Positions 8,371 through 18,675 of a stretch of DNA of 64,000 bases are shown here, piece by piece. The stretch spans positions 1 through 64,000 of the forward strand of contig NZ_CAMGYZ010000020.1 of NCBI RefSeq assembly GCF_946151055.1. The letters are read 5' to 3'. Below the pieces are notes generated by a model. That model saw only the letters and a program-made list of their open reading frames with translations. It made no database searches and was not told where the DNA came from. Origin of the DNA: Bacillus sp. Marseille-Q3570. Lineage in GTDB: Bacteria > Bacillota > Bacilli > Bacillales > Fictibacillaceae. The translations under genes were made by a program, and so were the position numbers. How positions within the stretch are numbered: the first letter of the stretch is position 1; each line of letters begins with the position of its first letter.

Positions 8371-9376
8371 GGATGATGCCCTCTTCGTAAATATTACGAA
8401 TGATCTCTTCAGTTGAAGTCTCGAGGATTTTCAGGTCAAGAATCTGATGATTAGCAACAACGTCACCGATGACTTGCGAGATGATATCTTCATCATTCGT
8501 CACATTGGCTGTCCAGCTGTTTTCATTTTCTCCAGGCTCCCAGACGACAAGCTGCTGACCAGTGGACTCGATCAGTTCATCTCGCGTTTTTGGAGTTTTA
8601 AAGTGGAACTGGATTTGTTTCCCTTCCCCCCAACTTGTTTTCAGCTGATTGAGCGCACCATCATAAATGATTTTCCCCTCATCCAACATGACGACCCGTT
8701 CACAGAGAGCTTCGATATCGGACAAATCGTGCGTGGTCAGCATCACTGTCGTGTTGTATTGTTTGTTCATCTCTTTAAGGAACTCACGGATCTTCAGCTT
8801 TACGAGCACATCGAGGCCGATTGTCGGTTCATCTAAGAAAAGCAGTGGTGGATTGTGGATGAGCGCTGCTGCCAATTCACACCGCATCCGCTGACCAAGT
8901 GAAAGTTTACGAACAGGCTTGTCGAGCAGTGGCCCGATATCAAGCGCATCAATTACCATCCCCATATGATTACGGTAATCCTCATCTGAGACATTGTATA
9001 CCTTTTTCAGCAGCCGGAATGACTCTTGCACAGCAATATCCCACCAGAGTTGAGAACGTTGTCCGAATACGACTCCGATTGTTTTTACGAACTTCTCCCG
9101 CTCCTTATGTGGATTCATTCCATTGATCAATACTTCCCCAGACGTCGGCGTGAGGATCCCAGTAAGCATCTTGATCGTCGTAGACTTGCCCGCTCCATTC
9201 TCCCCGATATAACCGATCATTTCACCAGGCTTTACATCAAGAGAAATCGAATCGACCGCCCGATGAATTTTATAATTTCTCGTCAAAAGATCACGGAAGG
9301 CACCTTTCAGACCAGATCTACTAGAATATGATTTGAATTCCTTCGTCAAGTTTTCAACATGTATCATTGAATTCAT
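8363..9376 (-). CDS. ABC transporter ATP-binding protein (ABC-2 exporter)
   Basis: 337 residues. Walker A GENGAGKST, signature LSLGQRMRCELAAAL, Walker B LLFLDEPTIGLD, and an unusual long N-terminal stretch (FKSYSSRSGLKGAFRDL) typical of this ABC-2 subfamily, followed by a ~90-residue C-terminal accessory region. First gene of the exporter unit. Start ATG 9376 or 9367; a purine-rich GGGGGAGAGG precedes both, so the choice is uncertain. Confidence 0.92.
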   Translation of the reverse strand: MNSMIHVENLTKEFKSYSSRSGLKGAFRDLLTRNYKIHRAVDSISLDVKPGEMIGYIGENGAGKSTTIKMLTGILTPTSGEVLINGMNPHKEREKFVKTIGVVFGQRSQLWWDIAVQESFRLLKKVYNVSDEDYRNHMGMVIDALDIGPLLDKPVRKLSLGQRMRCELAAALIHNPPLLFLDEPTIGLDVLVKLKIREFLKEMNKQYNTTVMLTTHDLSDIEALCERVVMLDEGKIIYDGALNQLKTSWGEGKQIQFHFKTPKTRDELIESTGQQLVVWEPGENENSWTANVTNDEDIISQVIGDVVANHQILDLKILETSTEEIIRNIYEEGIIHG

Positions 9377-9463
9377 TACCTCTCCCCCTCTTCTTGCACC
9401 ACTAACAGTTTATACAACCTCAACAACAAAACACAAATCCACCGATTCATGATATAGTAGGCA

Positions 9464-9570
9464 GTGCCAGGCACGACAATTTACCCCTTGCGCCCCAAGG
9501 GTTTTCAAATGGTGCCTGGCACCGAATGAGAACCGTTGGGGTTGTTGAAGTCTGGAATGGTGCCTGGCAC
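9464..9570. repeat. 48-bp-period palindrome array, locus 1 (3 units)
   Basis: The palindrome GTGCC(A/T)GGCAC starts at 9464, 9512 and 9560, an exact 48-bp spacing. Between the palindromes is a partly conserved AAGGGTT block. It lies between the divergent ABC ATPase and hemL genes. The same period recurs at 33980-34086 and 36471-36770. Confidence 0.9.
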
Positions 9571-9632
9571 GGAAGTAATTATTAATTCAAATGTCAGCCA
9601 AATTATATTTCATTCTTAGAGGAGGTTTAGTG

Positions 9633-10922
9633 ATGAATAGAGAGAATTCAGAGAGATTGTACGAGGATGCACTTGAGCATATTGTTGGTGGGGTGAACAG
9701 TCCTTCACGTTCATACAAGGCCGTTGGCGGCGGAGCTCCGGTGTTTATGGAGAAAGCGAAAGGGGCTCATTTTTGGGATGTGGACGGCAACCGATACATC
9801 GACTATCTTGCAGCTTACGGTCCGATCATCACCGGCCACGCCCACCCGCACATCACCAAAGCAATCACGCATGCAGCGGAAAACGGGGTCTTATATGGGA
9901 CACCGACAAGCCTTGAAAATCAATTCGCAAAAATGCTGAAAGAAGCGATTCCTTCCTTAGAAAAAGTCCGGTTTGTCAACTCAGGGACTGAAGCAGTAAT
10001 GACGACAATCCGTGTCGCAAGAGCATATACCGGCCGAGACAAGATCATCAAATTTGCTGGGTGTTACCACGGACATTCAGATCTTGTCCTTGTTGCAGCT
10101 GGGTCCGGTCCATCTACTCTCGGCACACCAGATTCGGCAGGTGTTCCAAAGAGTATCGCGCAAGAAGTCATCACAGTTCCATTCAACGACATTGACTCCT
10201 TTAAAGAAGCGATCGATAAATGGGGTCATGAAGTTGCGGGTATTCTCGTTGAACCGATCGTAGGAAACTTCGGGATTGTCGAACCGAAACCAGGTTTTTT
10301 AGAAGAAGTGAACGAAATCGCCCATGAAGCCGGGTCTCTCGTCATCTATGATGAAGTGATCACGGCATTCCGTTTCATGTACGGCGGGGCGCAAAACCTA
10401 TTGAATGTCGAACCGGATATGACTGCCCTTGGTAAAATCATTGGCGGAGGCCTTCCGATTGGAGCTTATGGTGGTAAGAAAGAGATCATGGAAAAGGTAG
10501 CACCACTTGGCCCTGCCTATCAAGCTGGTACAATGGCTGGAAATCCCGCATCGATTTCAGCCGGAATTGCTTGTCTTGAAGTCTTACAACAAGAAGGCGT
10601 ATATGAACATCTCGAAACGCTTGGAGAAAAGCTTGAAGCTGGCGTCCGAACACTTGCAAAACAGTATTCCATACCTTTGTCACTCAATCGGTTGAAAGGC
10701 GCGCTTACCCTTTACTTCGGTTCAGAAAATGAAGTAACCAACTATGAACAAGCTGAAAAAAGTGATGGAGAACTATTTGCGAAGTTCTTTAAACTGATGC
10801 TTGAACAAGGTATCAACCTTGCTCCTTCGAAATATGAAGCCTGGTTCCTCACCACAGAACATACAGATGAAGATATTGAAGAAACATTAGAAGCAGTCGA
10901 AAAAGCCTTCCAAAAGCTATAA
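9633..10922 (+). CDS. hemL: glutamate-1-semialdehyde 2,1-aminomutase (GsaB/HemL)
   Basis: 429 residues, PLP enzyme of the class III aminotransferase fold that converts glutamate-1-semialdehyde to 5-aminolevulinate for haem synthesis. Landmarks: [34 protein letters not shown] and the PLP lysine in [16 protein letters not shown]. Start at ATG 9633 after GAGGAGGT; the in-frame ATG at 9591 lacks a ribosome-binding site. This is the stand-alone hemL/gsaB copy next to ygaE, as in B. subtilis, outside the hemAXCDBL operon. Confidence 0.95.
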   Translation: MNRENSERLYEDALEHIVGGVNSPSRSYKAVGGGAPVFMEKAKGAHFWDVDGNRYIDYLAAYGPIITGHAHPHITKAITHAAENGVLYGTPTSLENQFAKMLKEAIPSLEKVRFVNSGTEAVMTTIRVARAYTGRDKIIKFAGCYHGHSDLVLVAAGSGPSTLGTPDSAGVPKSIAQEVITVPFNDIDSFKEAIDKWGHEVAGILVEPIVGNFGIVEPKPGFLEEVNEIAHEAGSLVIYDEVITAFRFMYGGAQNLLNVEPDMTALGKIIGGGLPIGAYGGKKEIMEKVAPLGPAYQAGTMAGNPASISAGIACLEVLQQEGVYEHLETLGEKLEAGVRTLAKQYSIPLSLNRLKGALTLYFGSENEVTNYEQAEKSDGELFAKFFKLMLEQGINLAPSKYEAWFLTTEHTDEDIEETLEAVEKAFQKL

Positions 10923-10939
10923 TATAAGGAAAACTGAAA

Positions 10940-10972
10940 TTGGGCTGGTCCACAATGGATCAGCCTCAATTA
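10940..10972 (+). terminator. likely terminator of hemL
   Basis: Hairpin GGCTGGTCC-acaat-GGATCAGCC (one G-U pair) followed by a weak, interrupted T tract, 20 nt after the hemL stop. Confidence 0.6.
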
Positions 10973-11149
10973 TATAAAGGTGCAGAGACCAGGGATAGCG
11001 AGTATATTTTCAAATTGTAATAACCACAACAATTTATGCTTATAACAAGCATAACCTCAAAAAAACAAGCATGAATACGAAAAAACTACATAATCATAGG
11101 GATGGATGCTTTCTTTTTTATTTATCAAAATTAAGCTTTCATCTCCCTA

Positions 11150-11178
11150 TTGCTTTCTTTAAGGTTTGGGTGTATAGT
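11150..11178 (+). promoter_or_regulatory. putative sigma-A promoter of ygaE
   Basis: TTGCTT, 17-bp spacer, TATAGT, about 45 bp upstream of the chosen ygaE start. Rest of the 10923-11149 gap shows only the hemL terminator and no further gene. Confidence 0.55.
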
Positions 11179-11223
11179 ACGTTCATTATTAACAATGCTT
11201 TTAGAAAGGGTTTTGCTAAAACT

Positions 11224-12312
11224 ATGAAATTCGGTGCTCGTATTTTAAAAACAGGAGTCGCGATTTCACTAGCATTATATATTACACATTGGTTGAACCT
11301 AGAATCAGCGGCCTTTGCAGCCATTGCAGCAATGTTCGCTATCCAGCCGACCATTTATCGATCTTATCAGACAATCGTTGAACAAGTACAGGCGAATCTG
11401 ATAGGTGCAACACTCGCGATCATAGCGGTGCAGACATTGGGGAATGAACCGATCGTAATCGGTCTGATCGGGGTCCTTGTCATCGCAATCAATATTAAAT
11501 TGAAAATAGAAAGTACAATTCCCCTGGCGATCGTTACCGTCATCATCTTGATGGTCAATCCTGGGGACAATTACCTTACTTTTGCCATCACACGTTTTTC
11601 TGTAATCATGATCGGCGTGTTCTGTGCATTCCTGGTGAACTTGATTTTTCTTCCGCCAAAATACGAAACACGTCTTTACCATAAAAACGTCAAAAATATG
11701 GAACAGGTTGGTCAGTGGATCCGTCTTGCTACCCGTAACGATGCAGACCGTAAAATATTGAAAGAAGATCTCACAAAAATCAATGAAAGTATGATAAAAG
11801 CAGATAACTATTACCTTATGTTCAAAGAAGAACGCAGTTATTTCAAAGGTTCTGACTATACGAAGAATCGCAGGCTCGTATTGTTCCGGAATATGATTTC
11901 GACAACGTACAAAGCGTTAGCGATTTTAAAAAGTTTGGATCAGCATGACCATAAAATCTATCAGATGCCTGATACTATCCAAAAATTGATACAGGATCAG
12001 CTCGATCATTTGACGAACTATCACCAAAAGATCTTGATGAAATACATCGGGAAAGTTCGTTACCACTCCCCTGATGATGCCATCAATCAGTTGGAAAAAG
12101 ACGAAAAAGAATTGACAGAGTATTTCATGGATCTTTATGACCATAAACAGGTGGAACGGGAACAATGGATGAACATCTTCCCCCTCATCGGCTTGATCAT
12201 CGATTACAACCATCACTTGATTCATCTGGATCGATTGGTCGAGAGTTTCCACACCTACCATGCTTCAGAAAACGAAGTGAAAATATCAGACAGCTATCCA
12301 CAAGACGAATAA
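11224..12312 (+). CDS. ygaE: FUSC/aromatic-acid exporter family membrane protein YgaE
   Basis: About 362 residues. N-terminal half has four to five membrane helices (MKFGARILKTGVAISLAL, FAAIAAMFAIQPTIYRSYQT, and following) of the aromatic acid exporter (FUSC-like) family; the C-terminal half is a soluble, mostly helical domain. Matches YgaE, the hemL neighbour in B. subtilis; substrate unknown. The start was placed at ATG 11224 because homologues begin with the KxGARI helix and a promoter-like element lies just upstream; the frame stays open to 11071. Confidence 0.85.
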   Translation: MKFGARILKTGVAISLALYITHWLNLESAAFAAIAAMFAIQPTIYRSYQTIVEQVQANLIGATLAIIAVQTLGNEPIVIGLIGVLVIAINIKLKIESTIPLAIVTVIILMVNPGDNYLTFAITRFSVIMIGVFCAFLVNLIFLPPKYETRLYHKNVKNMEQVGQWIRLATRNDADRKILKEDLTKINESMIKADNYYLMFKEERSYFKGSDYTKNRRLVLFRNMISTTYKALAILKSLDQHDHKIYQMPDTIQKLIQDQLDHLTNYHQKILMKYIGKVRYHSPDDAINQLEKDEKELTEYFMDLYDHKQVEREQWMNIFPLIGLIIDYNHHLIHLDRLVESFHTYHASENEVKISDSYPQDE

Positions 12313-12330
12313 TCGATAAAAAGCAAAGGG

Positions 12331-12371
12331 CTGATCCAAAAGTGTCCGACAGTTTGGGGTCAGTCCTTTTT
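12331..12371 (+). terminator. terminator of ygaE
   Basis: Stem AAGGGCTGATCC / GGGTCAGTCCTT with TTTTTG tail, right after the ygaE stop codon. Confidence 0.85.
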
Positions 12372-12380
12372 GTATAGAAA

Positions 12381-12571
12381 AATTTAGAGGACACGAGAGA
12401 CCTTATTCCCGTAAAGCTGCTATGATTCACAAAATTAGAGGACACCAGAGACCTTATTTCAATAAATCACCTATGAAAATGCTCTAAATAACACCGATAA
12501 CGGAACAGATGTCCTCTATTTTTTGAGAACACTGCATTTTTGTCACACATAAAGGAACAGATGTCCTCTAA
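12381..12571. repeat. AGAGGACA repeat cluster, two direct plus two inverted units
   Basis: TTAGAGGACAC-AGAGACCTTATT occurs twice (starts 12384 and 12435, 51 bp apart). The inverse GGAACAGATGTCCTCTA then occurs twice (GTCCTCTA at 12511 and 12563, 52 bp apart). The cluster fills the gap between two convergent genes' terminators. Confidence 0.8.
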
Positions 12572-12576
12572 ATGTA

Positions 12577-12617
12577 AAAACGCAAGTGACTCCCCACTAA
12601 TGGAATCACTTGCGATT
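12577..12617 (-). terminator. terminator of the dpp operon
   Basis: Minus strand: CGCAAGTGA / GAGTCACTTGCG stem followed by TTTTT, after the dppC stop. Confidence 0.9.
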
Positions 12618-12628
12618 AAATACATATC

Positions 12629-13540
12629 TTAGCTTTTCATTTTCGGATCTAACGCATCACGCAGGCCATCACCCATAAGGTTGAAGCCAAGAACAGTCAA
12701 CATGATTGCGAGACCTGGGAAAATCATCGTCCACGGTGCATTTGTAATATAAGACCGTGAATCTGCAAGCATTGTACCCCATTCTGGTGTAGGTGCTTGA
12801 GCTCCTAATCCAAGGAAACCAAGTGCAGCTGTTTCGATGATTGCAGTGGCAATCAATAATGTACCCTGTACGATGATCGGTGCTGTACTGTTCGGCAAAA
12901 TGTGTTGGAATAATATTCTTGAATCTTTCATGCCGACAGCTTTGGCAGCCGCGATATACTCTTCTTCCTTGATACTCAAAACTTTTGAACGCACCAATCT
13001 TCCGAAGTTCGGTACGTTGATGATGGCAATCGCGATCAGAGCATTCCTCAAGGAAGGACCTAAAACAGCAACAATTGCGATCGCCAGTAAGATACTTGGA
13101 AAAGCAAGCATGATGTCAAAGAGTCGGGATATGATGGTGTCAACCCATCTACCATAGTAACCGGCTATGATCCCTAAAATGGATCCGACTATGATGGAAC
13201 CCATAACAGCGAAAAAGCCTACTGTGAGTGAGATTCGGGCGCCATAAATCGTCCTGCTTAAAATATCCCGACCAAAATCATCTGTCCCAAACCAATAATC
13301 CGAAGAAGGTGCTTCGAGCTTTGCATAATTATCTGAAGAAAGCTTTTGTTCATTTATTCCCTCAGGGGCGATAAGGGGCGCAAAAACTGCCAGAATAACA
13401 AAGAAACTGACAAGGCCCAATCCCAAAAGCGCCATTTTGTTTTTACGAAAGCTCTTCCAGGCATCTCTCCATGGCGAAGCAGGCTTTTCTTCTTGCTGCT
13501 TTGGCTCGATTGGATTTTCGTTACGTGCTAGTTCCGCCAT
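12629..13540 (-). CDS. dppC: oligopeptide/dipeptide ABC transporter permease (DppC-like)
   Basis: About 303 residues with six membrane helices. N-terminal oppC-type extension (SPWRDAWKSFRKNKMALLGL), TDDFGRDILSR motif, and the EAA loop EEEYIAAAKAVGMKDSRILFQHILPNS that docks the ATPases. Start at ATG 13540 (AAAGGAGA 7 nt upstream); the longer frame to 13570 lacks a box. Last gene of the five-gene importer operon. Confidence 0.93.
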   Translation of the reverse strand: MAELARNENPIEPKQQEEKPASPWRDAWKSFRKNKMALLGLGLVSFFVILAVFAPLIAPEGINEQKLSSDNYAKLEAPSSDYWFGTDDFGRDILSRTIYGARISLTVGFFAVMGSIIVGSILGIIAGYYGRWVDTIISRLFDIMLAFPSILLAIAIVAVLGPSLRNALIAIAIINVPNFGRLVRSKVLSIKEEEYIAAAKAVGMKDSRILFQHILPNSTAPIIVQGTLLIATAIIETAALGFLGLGAQAPTPEWGTMLADSRSYITNAPWTMIFPGLAIMLTVLGFNLMGDGLRDALDPKMKS

Positions 13541-13646
13541 AATGTTCTCTCCTTTGAAAATAATAAGCATTCAAAAAGTCATTACCGACTGAAGTTAACC
13601 GCGTCTCTCCGCCGTTTATCATGCGGTGACTTTTTGACATCAATTA

Positions 13647-14651
13647 TTATTGATATTTGATTCTAGGATCGATTGCCGCATATAAGAGATCCACTAGAAG
13701 ATTAATCGTTACAAAAACTAAGGCGATGATAAGTATTCCAGATTGGATGACTGGATAATCACGGAATCCGATTGCGTCATAGATGTATCTTCCGATTCCA
13801 GGCCAACTGAAGATGGTTTCTGTAAGAATTGCTCCACCTAATAACAGTCCCATCTGTAGACCAATTACTGTTAAGACGGGTATGAAAGCATTTTTCAGTG
13901 AATGCTTGTAAACAACCCAGAACATGCGAAGACCTTTTGCCCGGGCTGTACGGATATAGTCGGAACGCATCACTTCCAACATGCTTGAACGAGTCATCCT
14001 TGCAATGATCGCCATTGGAATCGTTGCTAATGCAATTCCTGGTAGTACTAAGTGTTTCAAGACCGTCTGTAATTGATCGAAACGCCCTTGTATGATCGTA
14101 TCGATGATGTACAGATTTGTAATCGAATCAACAGGATTCAATATACTTTCCCTGCCTGATGTAGGGAATATTTCCCACTCGACGGCAAAAGCCCATTGTT
14201 CCATCAACCCAAGCCAGAAGATCGGCATTGAAACTCCGATAAGTGCAAGAAGCATCGCAACATAGTCAAACCATGAGTTTTGGAACCAGGCACTGATGAT
14301 CCCTGCGTTTACTCCAATTACAACTGCAATGATCATTGCAAATAATGATAGTTCTAATGTCGCTGCAAAATAAGGCCATATCTCTTCACTGATAGGTGCG
14401 TGGGTGCGAATTGAATTCCCAAGATCACCAGTGAGTAAATCTTTCATGTAAATGAAATATTGTGTATACCAAGGTTCATCCAAGCCTAAGGAATCTCGTA
14501 ATTGAGCTACAGCTTCCTTCGAAGCTTGCTGACCTAGGATAATTTGTGCTGGGTCCCCTGGAATCGCCCGAATCAGGAAGAACACGATAAGTGACATTCC
14601 GATAAGAACAGGGATCAGCATCAAGATTCGTCGTATTGTGTACGCAAACAC
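13647..14651 (-). CDS. dppB: oligopeptide/dipeptide ABC transporter permease (DppB-like)
   Basis: 334 residues, six membrane helices. Begins with the family signature TIRRILMLIPVLIGMSLIVF, contains IPGDPAQIILG and the EAA loop RSDYIRTARAKGLRMFWVVYK. Forms the membrane channel with DppC. Between the binding-protein gene and dppC on the same strand. Confidence 0.93.
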   Translation of the reverse strand: MFAYTIRRILMLIPVLIGMSLIVFFLIRAIPGDPAQIILGQQASKEAVAQLRDSLGLDEPWYTQYFIYMKDLLTGDLGNSIRTHAPISEEIWPYFAATLELSLFAMIIAVVIGVNAGIISAWFQNSWFDYVAMLLALIGVSMPIFWLGLMEQWAFAVEWEIFPTSGRESILNPVDSITNLYIIDTIIQGRFDQLQTVLKHLVLPGIALATIPMAIIARMTRSSMLEVMRSDYIRTARAKGLRMFWVVYKHSLKNAFIPVLTVIGLQMGLLLGGAILTETIFSWPGIGRYIYDAIGFRDYPVIQSGILIIALVFVTINLLVDLLYAAIDPRIKYQ

Positions 14652-14795
14652 TTTTCTATCACCTCTTCAGCATACTGGCTTAATTTCGTAGGGTCATAGC
14701 TGCTTATTCTCTAGATAAGCCAATGCTATGCAAACCGGTTTTATATACTACCTGTTTGCGGACAAGATAAATAATCCGGTTCACAGTTTGAAACC

Positions 14796-14822
14796 CAAAA
14801 GAAAAGGGGAGCACTACACTCC
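14796..14822 (-). terminator. hairpin between binding-protein gene and dppB
   Basis: Minus strand: GGGGGAG-tgtagtg-CTCCCC followed by TTTTCTTTT, just after the binding-protein stop. Such an internal attenuator is usual for keeping binding protein in excess over the permeases. Confidence 0.8.
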
Positions 14823-14830
14823 CCCATCTC

Positions 14831-16423
14831 TTATTCGCTTAAAGAAACATTTGTTAACTTGTCAGAACCTGTCGGATGTGGTTTGAATCCTTCAATATTC
14901 TTAAGTCCTGCAAGTGCTGGCTCAGAGTGTACAAGTGGTACCCAAGGTGATTCTTCATGAAGGATCACTTGCGCTTCTTTATAAAGCTCTGCACGTTTAT
15001 CTTCATCAGGTGTTGATTGTGCTTCAATTAAGAGATCGTGTAACTCGTCGTTTGAGAAACGAGAGTAGTTGTTAGAACCGATCGTATCTTTATCTAGTAA
15101 TGTGTAAAGGAAGTTATCTGCGTCACCGTTGTCCCCAGTCCAACCTAATAGGAACATAGGTGCTTCACCTTTTTGAGTCTTCTCAAGGTAAGTACCCCAC
15201 TCGAAAGATACGATTTCAGCTTCTACCCCGATTTTAGCAAAGTTTGCCGCGATTGCTTCTGCAGCTTTCTTACCATCTGGCATATAAGGGCGAGGTACTG
15301 GCATAGCCCATAATTCAGTCTTGAATCCATCTTCATATCCTGCTTCAGCTAACAATTCTTTTGCCTTATCAAGATCAAATGGATAAGGATCGATTTCATC
15401 ATTATATCCATTGATGACCGGTGGCAGTGGGTTCTTAGCTGGCTCAGCTTGTCCTTCATAGAACGCTTTGATCAATGCCTCCTTATCGACAGCATGGTTC
15501 AATGCTTGACGTACTTTCTTATCGTTGAATGGTTCCATCTCAGTGTTGAATCCTAGGTAACCAACGTTCATTGATGGGCGGAAGAATGGCTTCAATTCTT
15601 CTGCTTGTTCAATTTCAGCAACATCACTTGGATTGACACCATCGATCAAGTGGACTTCACCAGTTTTCAATGCATTCAGACGGTTTGAGTTATCCGGAAT
15701 TGCACGGAAAATGACTTTATCAAGCTTTGGAAGTCCCTCTTTCCAATAATCCTCGTTCTTTTCGATTGTAATACGGTCATTACGCTTCCAATCGACAAAT
15801 TTGAAAGGTCCAGTACCGACTGGTTGAGTTTCAAGGTTGTCAAATTCACTAGGTGCACCGATTGAAAACGGTGTCATCGCTAAGTTCTTCAAGAATGGAG
15901 CTTGCGGACGGTTCAACGTGAATACGACTGTATGCTCGTCTTCAGCCTCTACACTCTTGATGACATGTCCTTCGTCACCTTTAAATCCGCCAAACATAGA
16001 TGCATAATAAGCAAATTTCCCAGCATCTCCACTAGTCATCCAACGTTCGAAGTTTTTCACTACTGCTTCTGCGTTGAAATCATCACCATTATGAAACTTT
16101 ACTCCTTCACGGAGTTTGAACGTATAAGTCAGACCATCTTCAGATACATCCCACTCTTCAGCAAGTGAAGGGTGTACTTCTGTGTCTTGCTCTCCATATT
16201 CAACTAAAGTGTCATACACGTTTTTAATTACTTTGAATGATTCTCCATCTGTTACAATAGCAGGGTCTAAAGCTACAGAGTCACCACCACGTCCGAATAC
16301 CAACGTTTGGTCTTTCTTTTCATCTCCACCGTCTCCTCCACTGCCAGAGTCTGAGTTACATCCTGCCAATGCTACTGACATGACCATGATAACGGCTAGT
16401 GCCCATAAAAATCCTTTTTTCAT
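14831..16423 (-). CDS. peptide-binding lipoprotein of ABC transporter (SBP family 5)
   Basis: About 530 residues. Lipoprotein signal peptide (MKKGFLWALAVIMVMSVALAGC, lipobox LAGC) followed by a Ser/Gly-rich linker and the SBP_bac_5 domain (YDTLVEYGEQDTEVHPSLAEEW, GVKFHNGDDFNAEAV, QPVGTGPFKF). It captures di- or oligopeptides outside the membrane. Start at ATG 16423 with GAGGGGGAG 6 nt upstream; the frame extends to 16471 but would bury the signal peptide. Confidence 0.94.
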   Translation of the reverse strand: MKKGFLWALAVIMVMSVALAGCNSDSGSGGDGGDEKKDQTLVFGRGGDSVALDPAIVTDGESFKVIKNVYDTLVEYGEQDTEVHPSLAEEWDVSEDGLTYTFKLREGVKFHNGDDFNAEAVVKNFERWMTSGDAGKFAYYASMFGGFKGDEGHVIKSVEAEDEHTVVFTLNRPQAPFLKNLAMTPFSIGAPSEFDNLETQPVGTGPFKFVDWKRNDRITIEKNEDYWKEGLPKLDKVIFRAIPDNSNRLNALKTGEVHLIDGVNPSDVAEIEQAEELKPFFRPSMNVGYLGFNTEMEPFNDKKVRQALNHAVDKEALIKAFYEGQAEPAKNPLPPVINGYNDEIDPYPFDLDKAKELLAEAGYEDGFKTELWAMPVPRPYMPDGKKAAEAIAANFAKIGVEAEIVSFEWGTYLEKTQKGEAPMFLLGWTGDNGDADNFLYTLLDKDTIGSNNYSRFSNDELHDLLIEAQSTPDEDKRAELYKEAQVILHEESPWVPLVHSEPALAGLKNIEGFKPHPTGSDKLTNVSLSE

Positions 16424-16448
16424 CAGGTACTCCCCCTCTTGAATGTTT

Positions 16449-17435
16449 TTATATAGACTTGTCATCTTCATATAGGTGACAAGCTACATAATGATTTTCT
16501 TCTACTTCTTGGAACTTTGGAACAACCTTTTTACAGACATCCATTGCTTCGGGACATCTTGTGTGGAACGGACATCCTGCTGGCGGGTTGGATGGACTCG
16601 GTACATCTCCCTGCAGCATGACGCGATCTTTTTTATAATCAACATCAGCTATCGGAACAGCTGACAATAACGCCTGTGTATACGGATGCAACGGTTTTTC
16701 ATACAGCTTTTCACTGTCTGCCAATTCAGCTATTTTTCCTAAGTACATCACCCCTACTCTGTCGCTGATATGACGAACGACACCAAGATCGTGGGCGATG
16801 AATACATATGTCAGATCAAATTCTCCTTGTAAATCTTGTAGGAGATTCAGTACCTGTGCTTGAACAGATACATCCAATGCTGATACAGGTTCATCCGCAA
16901 TGATCAACTTCGGTTTTACTGCAAGTGCTCTCGCAATTCCGATCCGTTGACGCTGCCCTCCACTGAATTGGTGGGGGTACCGTTTGGCGTGGTAACCGCT
17001 CAACCCTACCGTTTCAAGAAGTTCCCGTACACGTGCTTTACGTTTTTTGCTGTCCTTTTCAATACCATGGACAATCATCGGTTCCTCGATGATCTTTTCT
17101 ACTGTATGCCTTGGATTGAGTGATGCGTAGGGGTCCTGGAAGACCATTTGCATATCTCTGCGGATCTTACGCATTTCTCCATTTGAAAGTTTCGTCAGCT
17201 CTTTTCCATTGAAACGAACCTCACCTTCTGTCGGTTCCAACAGCCTTAGGAGCATACGTCCTGTTGTGGATTTACCACATCCGCTTTCTCCGACCAATCC
17301 AAGCGTTTCACCTTCATTGACTGAAAATGATACGCCATCTACCGCCTTTACAGATCCGATTTGTTTCCCGAACACGCCTCCGGTAATCGGAAAATGTTTC
17401 TTCAAGTCTTTTACTTCTAACAATGGCTGTGACAT
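16449..17435 (-). CDS. dppF: peptide ABC transporter ATPase (DppF/OppF-like)
   Basis: 328 residues. Walker [11 protein letters not shown]-loop [15 protein letters not shown], signature [15 protein letters not shown], Walker [13 protein letters not shown], and the oligo_HPY tail with the Cys motif [14 protein letters not shown], which in related proteins holds an Fe-S or zinc centre. Pairs with DppD. The 14-bp gap to dppD shows co-transcription. Confidence 0.94.
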   Translation of the reverse strand: MSQPLLEVKDLKKHFPITGGVFGKQIGSVKAVDGVSFSVNEGETLGLVGESGCGKSTTGRMLLRLLEPTEGEVRFNGKELTKLSNGEMRKIRRDMQMVFQDPYASLNPRHTVEKIIEEPMIVHGIEKDSKKRKARVRELLETVGLSGYHAKRYPHQFSGGQRQRIGIARALAVKPKLIIADEPVSALDVSVQAQVLNLLQDLQGEFDLTYVFIAHDLGVVRHISDRVGVMYLGKIAELADSEKLYEKPLHPYTQALLSAVPIADVDYKKDRVMLQGDVPSPSNPPAGCPFHTRCPEAMDVCKKVVPKFQEVEENHYVACHLYEDDKSI

Positions 17436-17449
17436 TTTTCGACCCCTTC

Positions 17450-18430
17450 CTAGCTGTCATGGAGCCAGCAACGAACCTGGCTTCCATCCTCTTGTTCTTC
17501 TAATTGTGGTGTTTCGGCAAAACAGCGGTCGAAAGCGTGTTCACAACGTGGTGCAAAACTGCAGCCTTTTTTAATCGATCCTGGCTTCGGTACCGTTCCT
17601 GGTATGGAATACAGACGATCTTTCTTCTGGCGCATATCTGGAACAGATTGAATCAATCCAACTGTATATGGATGCTTCGGCTTCTTGAAGATCGTTTCGA
17701 CATTCGCTTCTTCAATGACTTTGCCGGCATACATGACGACGATTCGCTGACACATTTCAGCTACGACACCAAGATCATGCGTAATCATGATGATCGATGT
17801 ATCCGTTTCATCATTCAGACGTTTCATCAAATCAAGGATCTGCGCTTGGATTGTCACATCCAGTGCCGTGGTAGGCTCGTCCGCTATAAGTACCTCCGGG
17901 TTACATACCATGGCCATTGCGATCATGACTCTTTGTCTCATACCTCCGGATAGCTGATGCGGGTAGCTGTCCATCAATTCTTCAGCTCTTGGAAGCCCTA
18001 CCAATTTCATGATTTCGACTGCACGATTCCATGCCTTCTTCTTATCCCAAGAATTGTGCAAGCGAATCGCTTCAATCAGCTGATTCCCTATTTTATATAC
18101 TGGATTCAATGATGTCATCGGTTCTTGGAAGATCATCGCGATATCGTTCCCGCGAATTTGTCTCATCCGTTTATCCGTAGCTTTTGTTAAGTCTTCACCT
18201 TTGTAAAGGATCTCCCCACCTACTACTTTACCTGGAGGAGAAGGAACAAGCCCCATGACCGAGAGGGATGTTACGCTTTTTCCGCAACCTGACTCTCCGA
18301 CAATTCCGAGGACCTCGCCGCGCTTTACATGAAAGTCGACATTATCGACAGCGGGCACTTCACCATCATCAGTGAAAAAATAGGTCTTTAACCCCTTAAC
18401 GTCCAGTACTGGAGCATCCATCCGCCCCAC
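17450..18430 (-). CDS. dppD: peptide ABC transporter ATPase (DppD/OppD-like)
   Basis: 326 residues. Walker [14 protein letters not shown], signature [15 protein letters not shown], Walker [13 protein letters not shown], and the C-terminal [14 protein letters not shown] cysteine cluster. First gene of the importer operon, behind a good sigma-A promoter. In B. subtilis ygaD and ygaE are close neighbours; here this operon lies between them, so it is a lineage-specific addition or rearrangement. Confidence 0.94.
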   Translation of the reverse strand: MGRMDAPVLDVKGLKTYFFTDDGEVPAVDNVDFHVKRGEVLGIVGESGCGKSVTSLSVMGLVPSPPGKVVGGEILYKGEDLTKATDKRMRQIRGNDIAMIFQEPMTSLNPVYKIGNQLIEAIRLHNSWDKKKAWNRAVEIMKLVGLPRAEELMDSYPHQLSGGMRQRVMIAMAMVCNPEVLIADEPTTALDVTIQAQILDLMKRLNDETDTSIIMITHDLGVVAEMCQRIVVMYAGKVIEEANVETIFKKPKHPYTVGLIQSVPDMRQKKDRLYSIPGTVPKPGSIKKGCSFAPRCEHAFDRCFAETPQLEEQEDGSQVRCWLHDS

Positions 18431-18502
18431 CTCTCTTTCTGTCTCTGAATCTTGATGTTTAAAAGTTTACAAAATTGTTACGTCTCTGAACGTCTGTTCA
18501 TA

Positions 18503-18531
18503 ATTATGCCATCACTACACTTGTTTGACAA
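18503..18531 (-). promoter_or_regulatory. sigma-A promoter of the dpp operon
   Basis: Minus strand: TTGTCA (18526-18531), 17-bp spacer, CATAAT (18503-18508), about 75 bp upstream of dppD. The rest of the 18431-18675 gap is AT-rich with no gene seen. Confidence 0.7.
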
Positions 18532-18675
18532 CACGAAAAATTTAGAAAAATTAAAATATACGTCTTATGTACTATTAGACAAAAGTCCATTAAATCCTTC
18601 TTTTTTACCGTTTTTTCTCTTTTATCGGCTATATAATACCTATTTACGCACCTGTTTTATCCTTTATTTACCTAC

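Noticed and set aside
9591-9632. Longer N-terminus of HemL (start 9591)
   Set aside because: No ribosome-binding site; GAGGAGGT serves ATG 9633 and family members begin there.
11071-11223. N-terminal extension of YgaE from 11071
   Set aside because: A promoter-like element lies inside this part and it is not like the family; start set at 11224.
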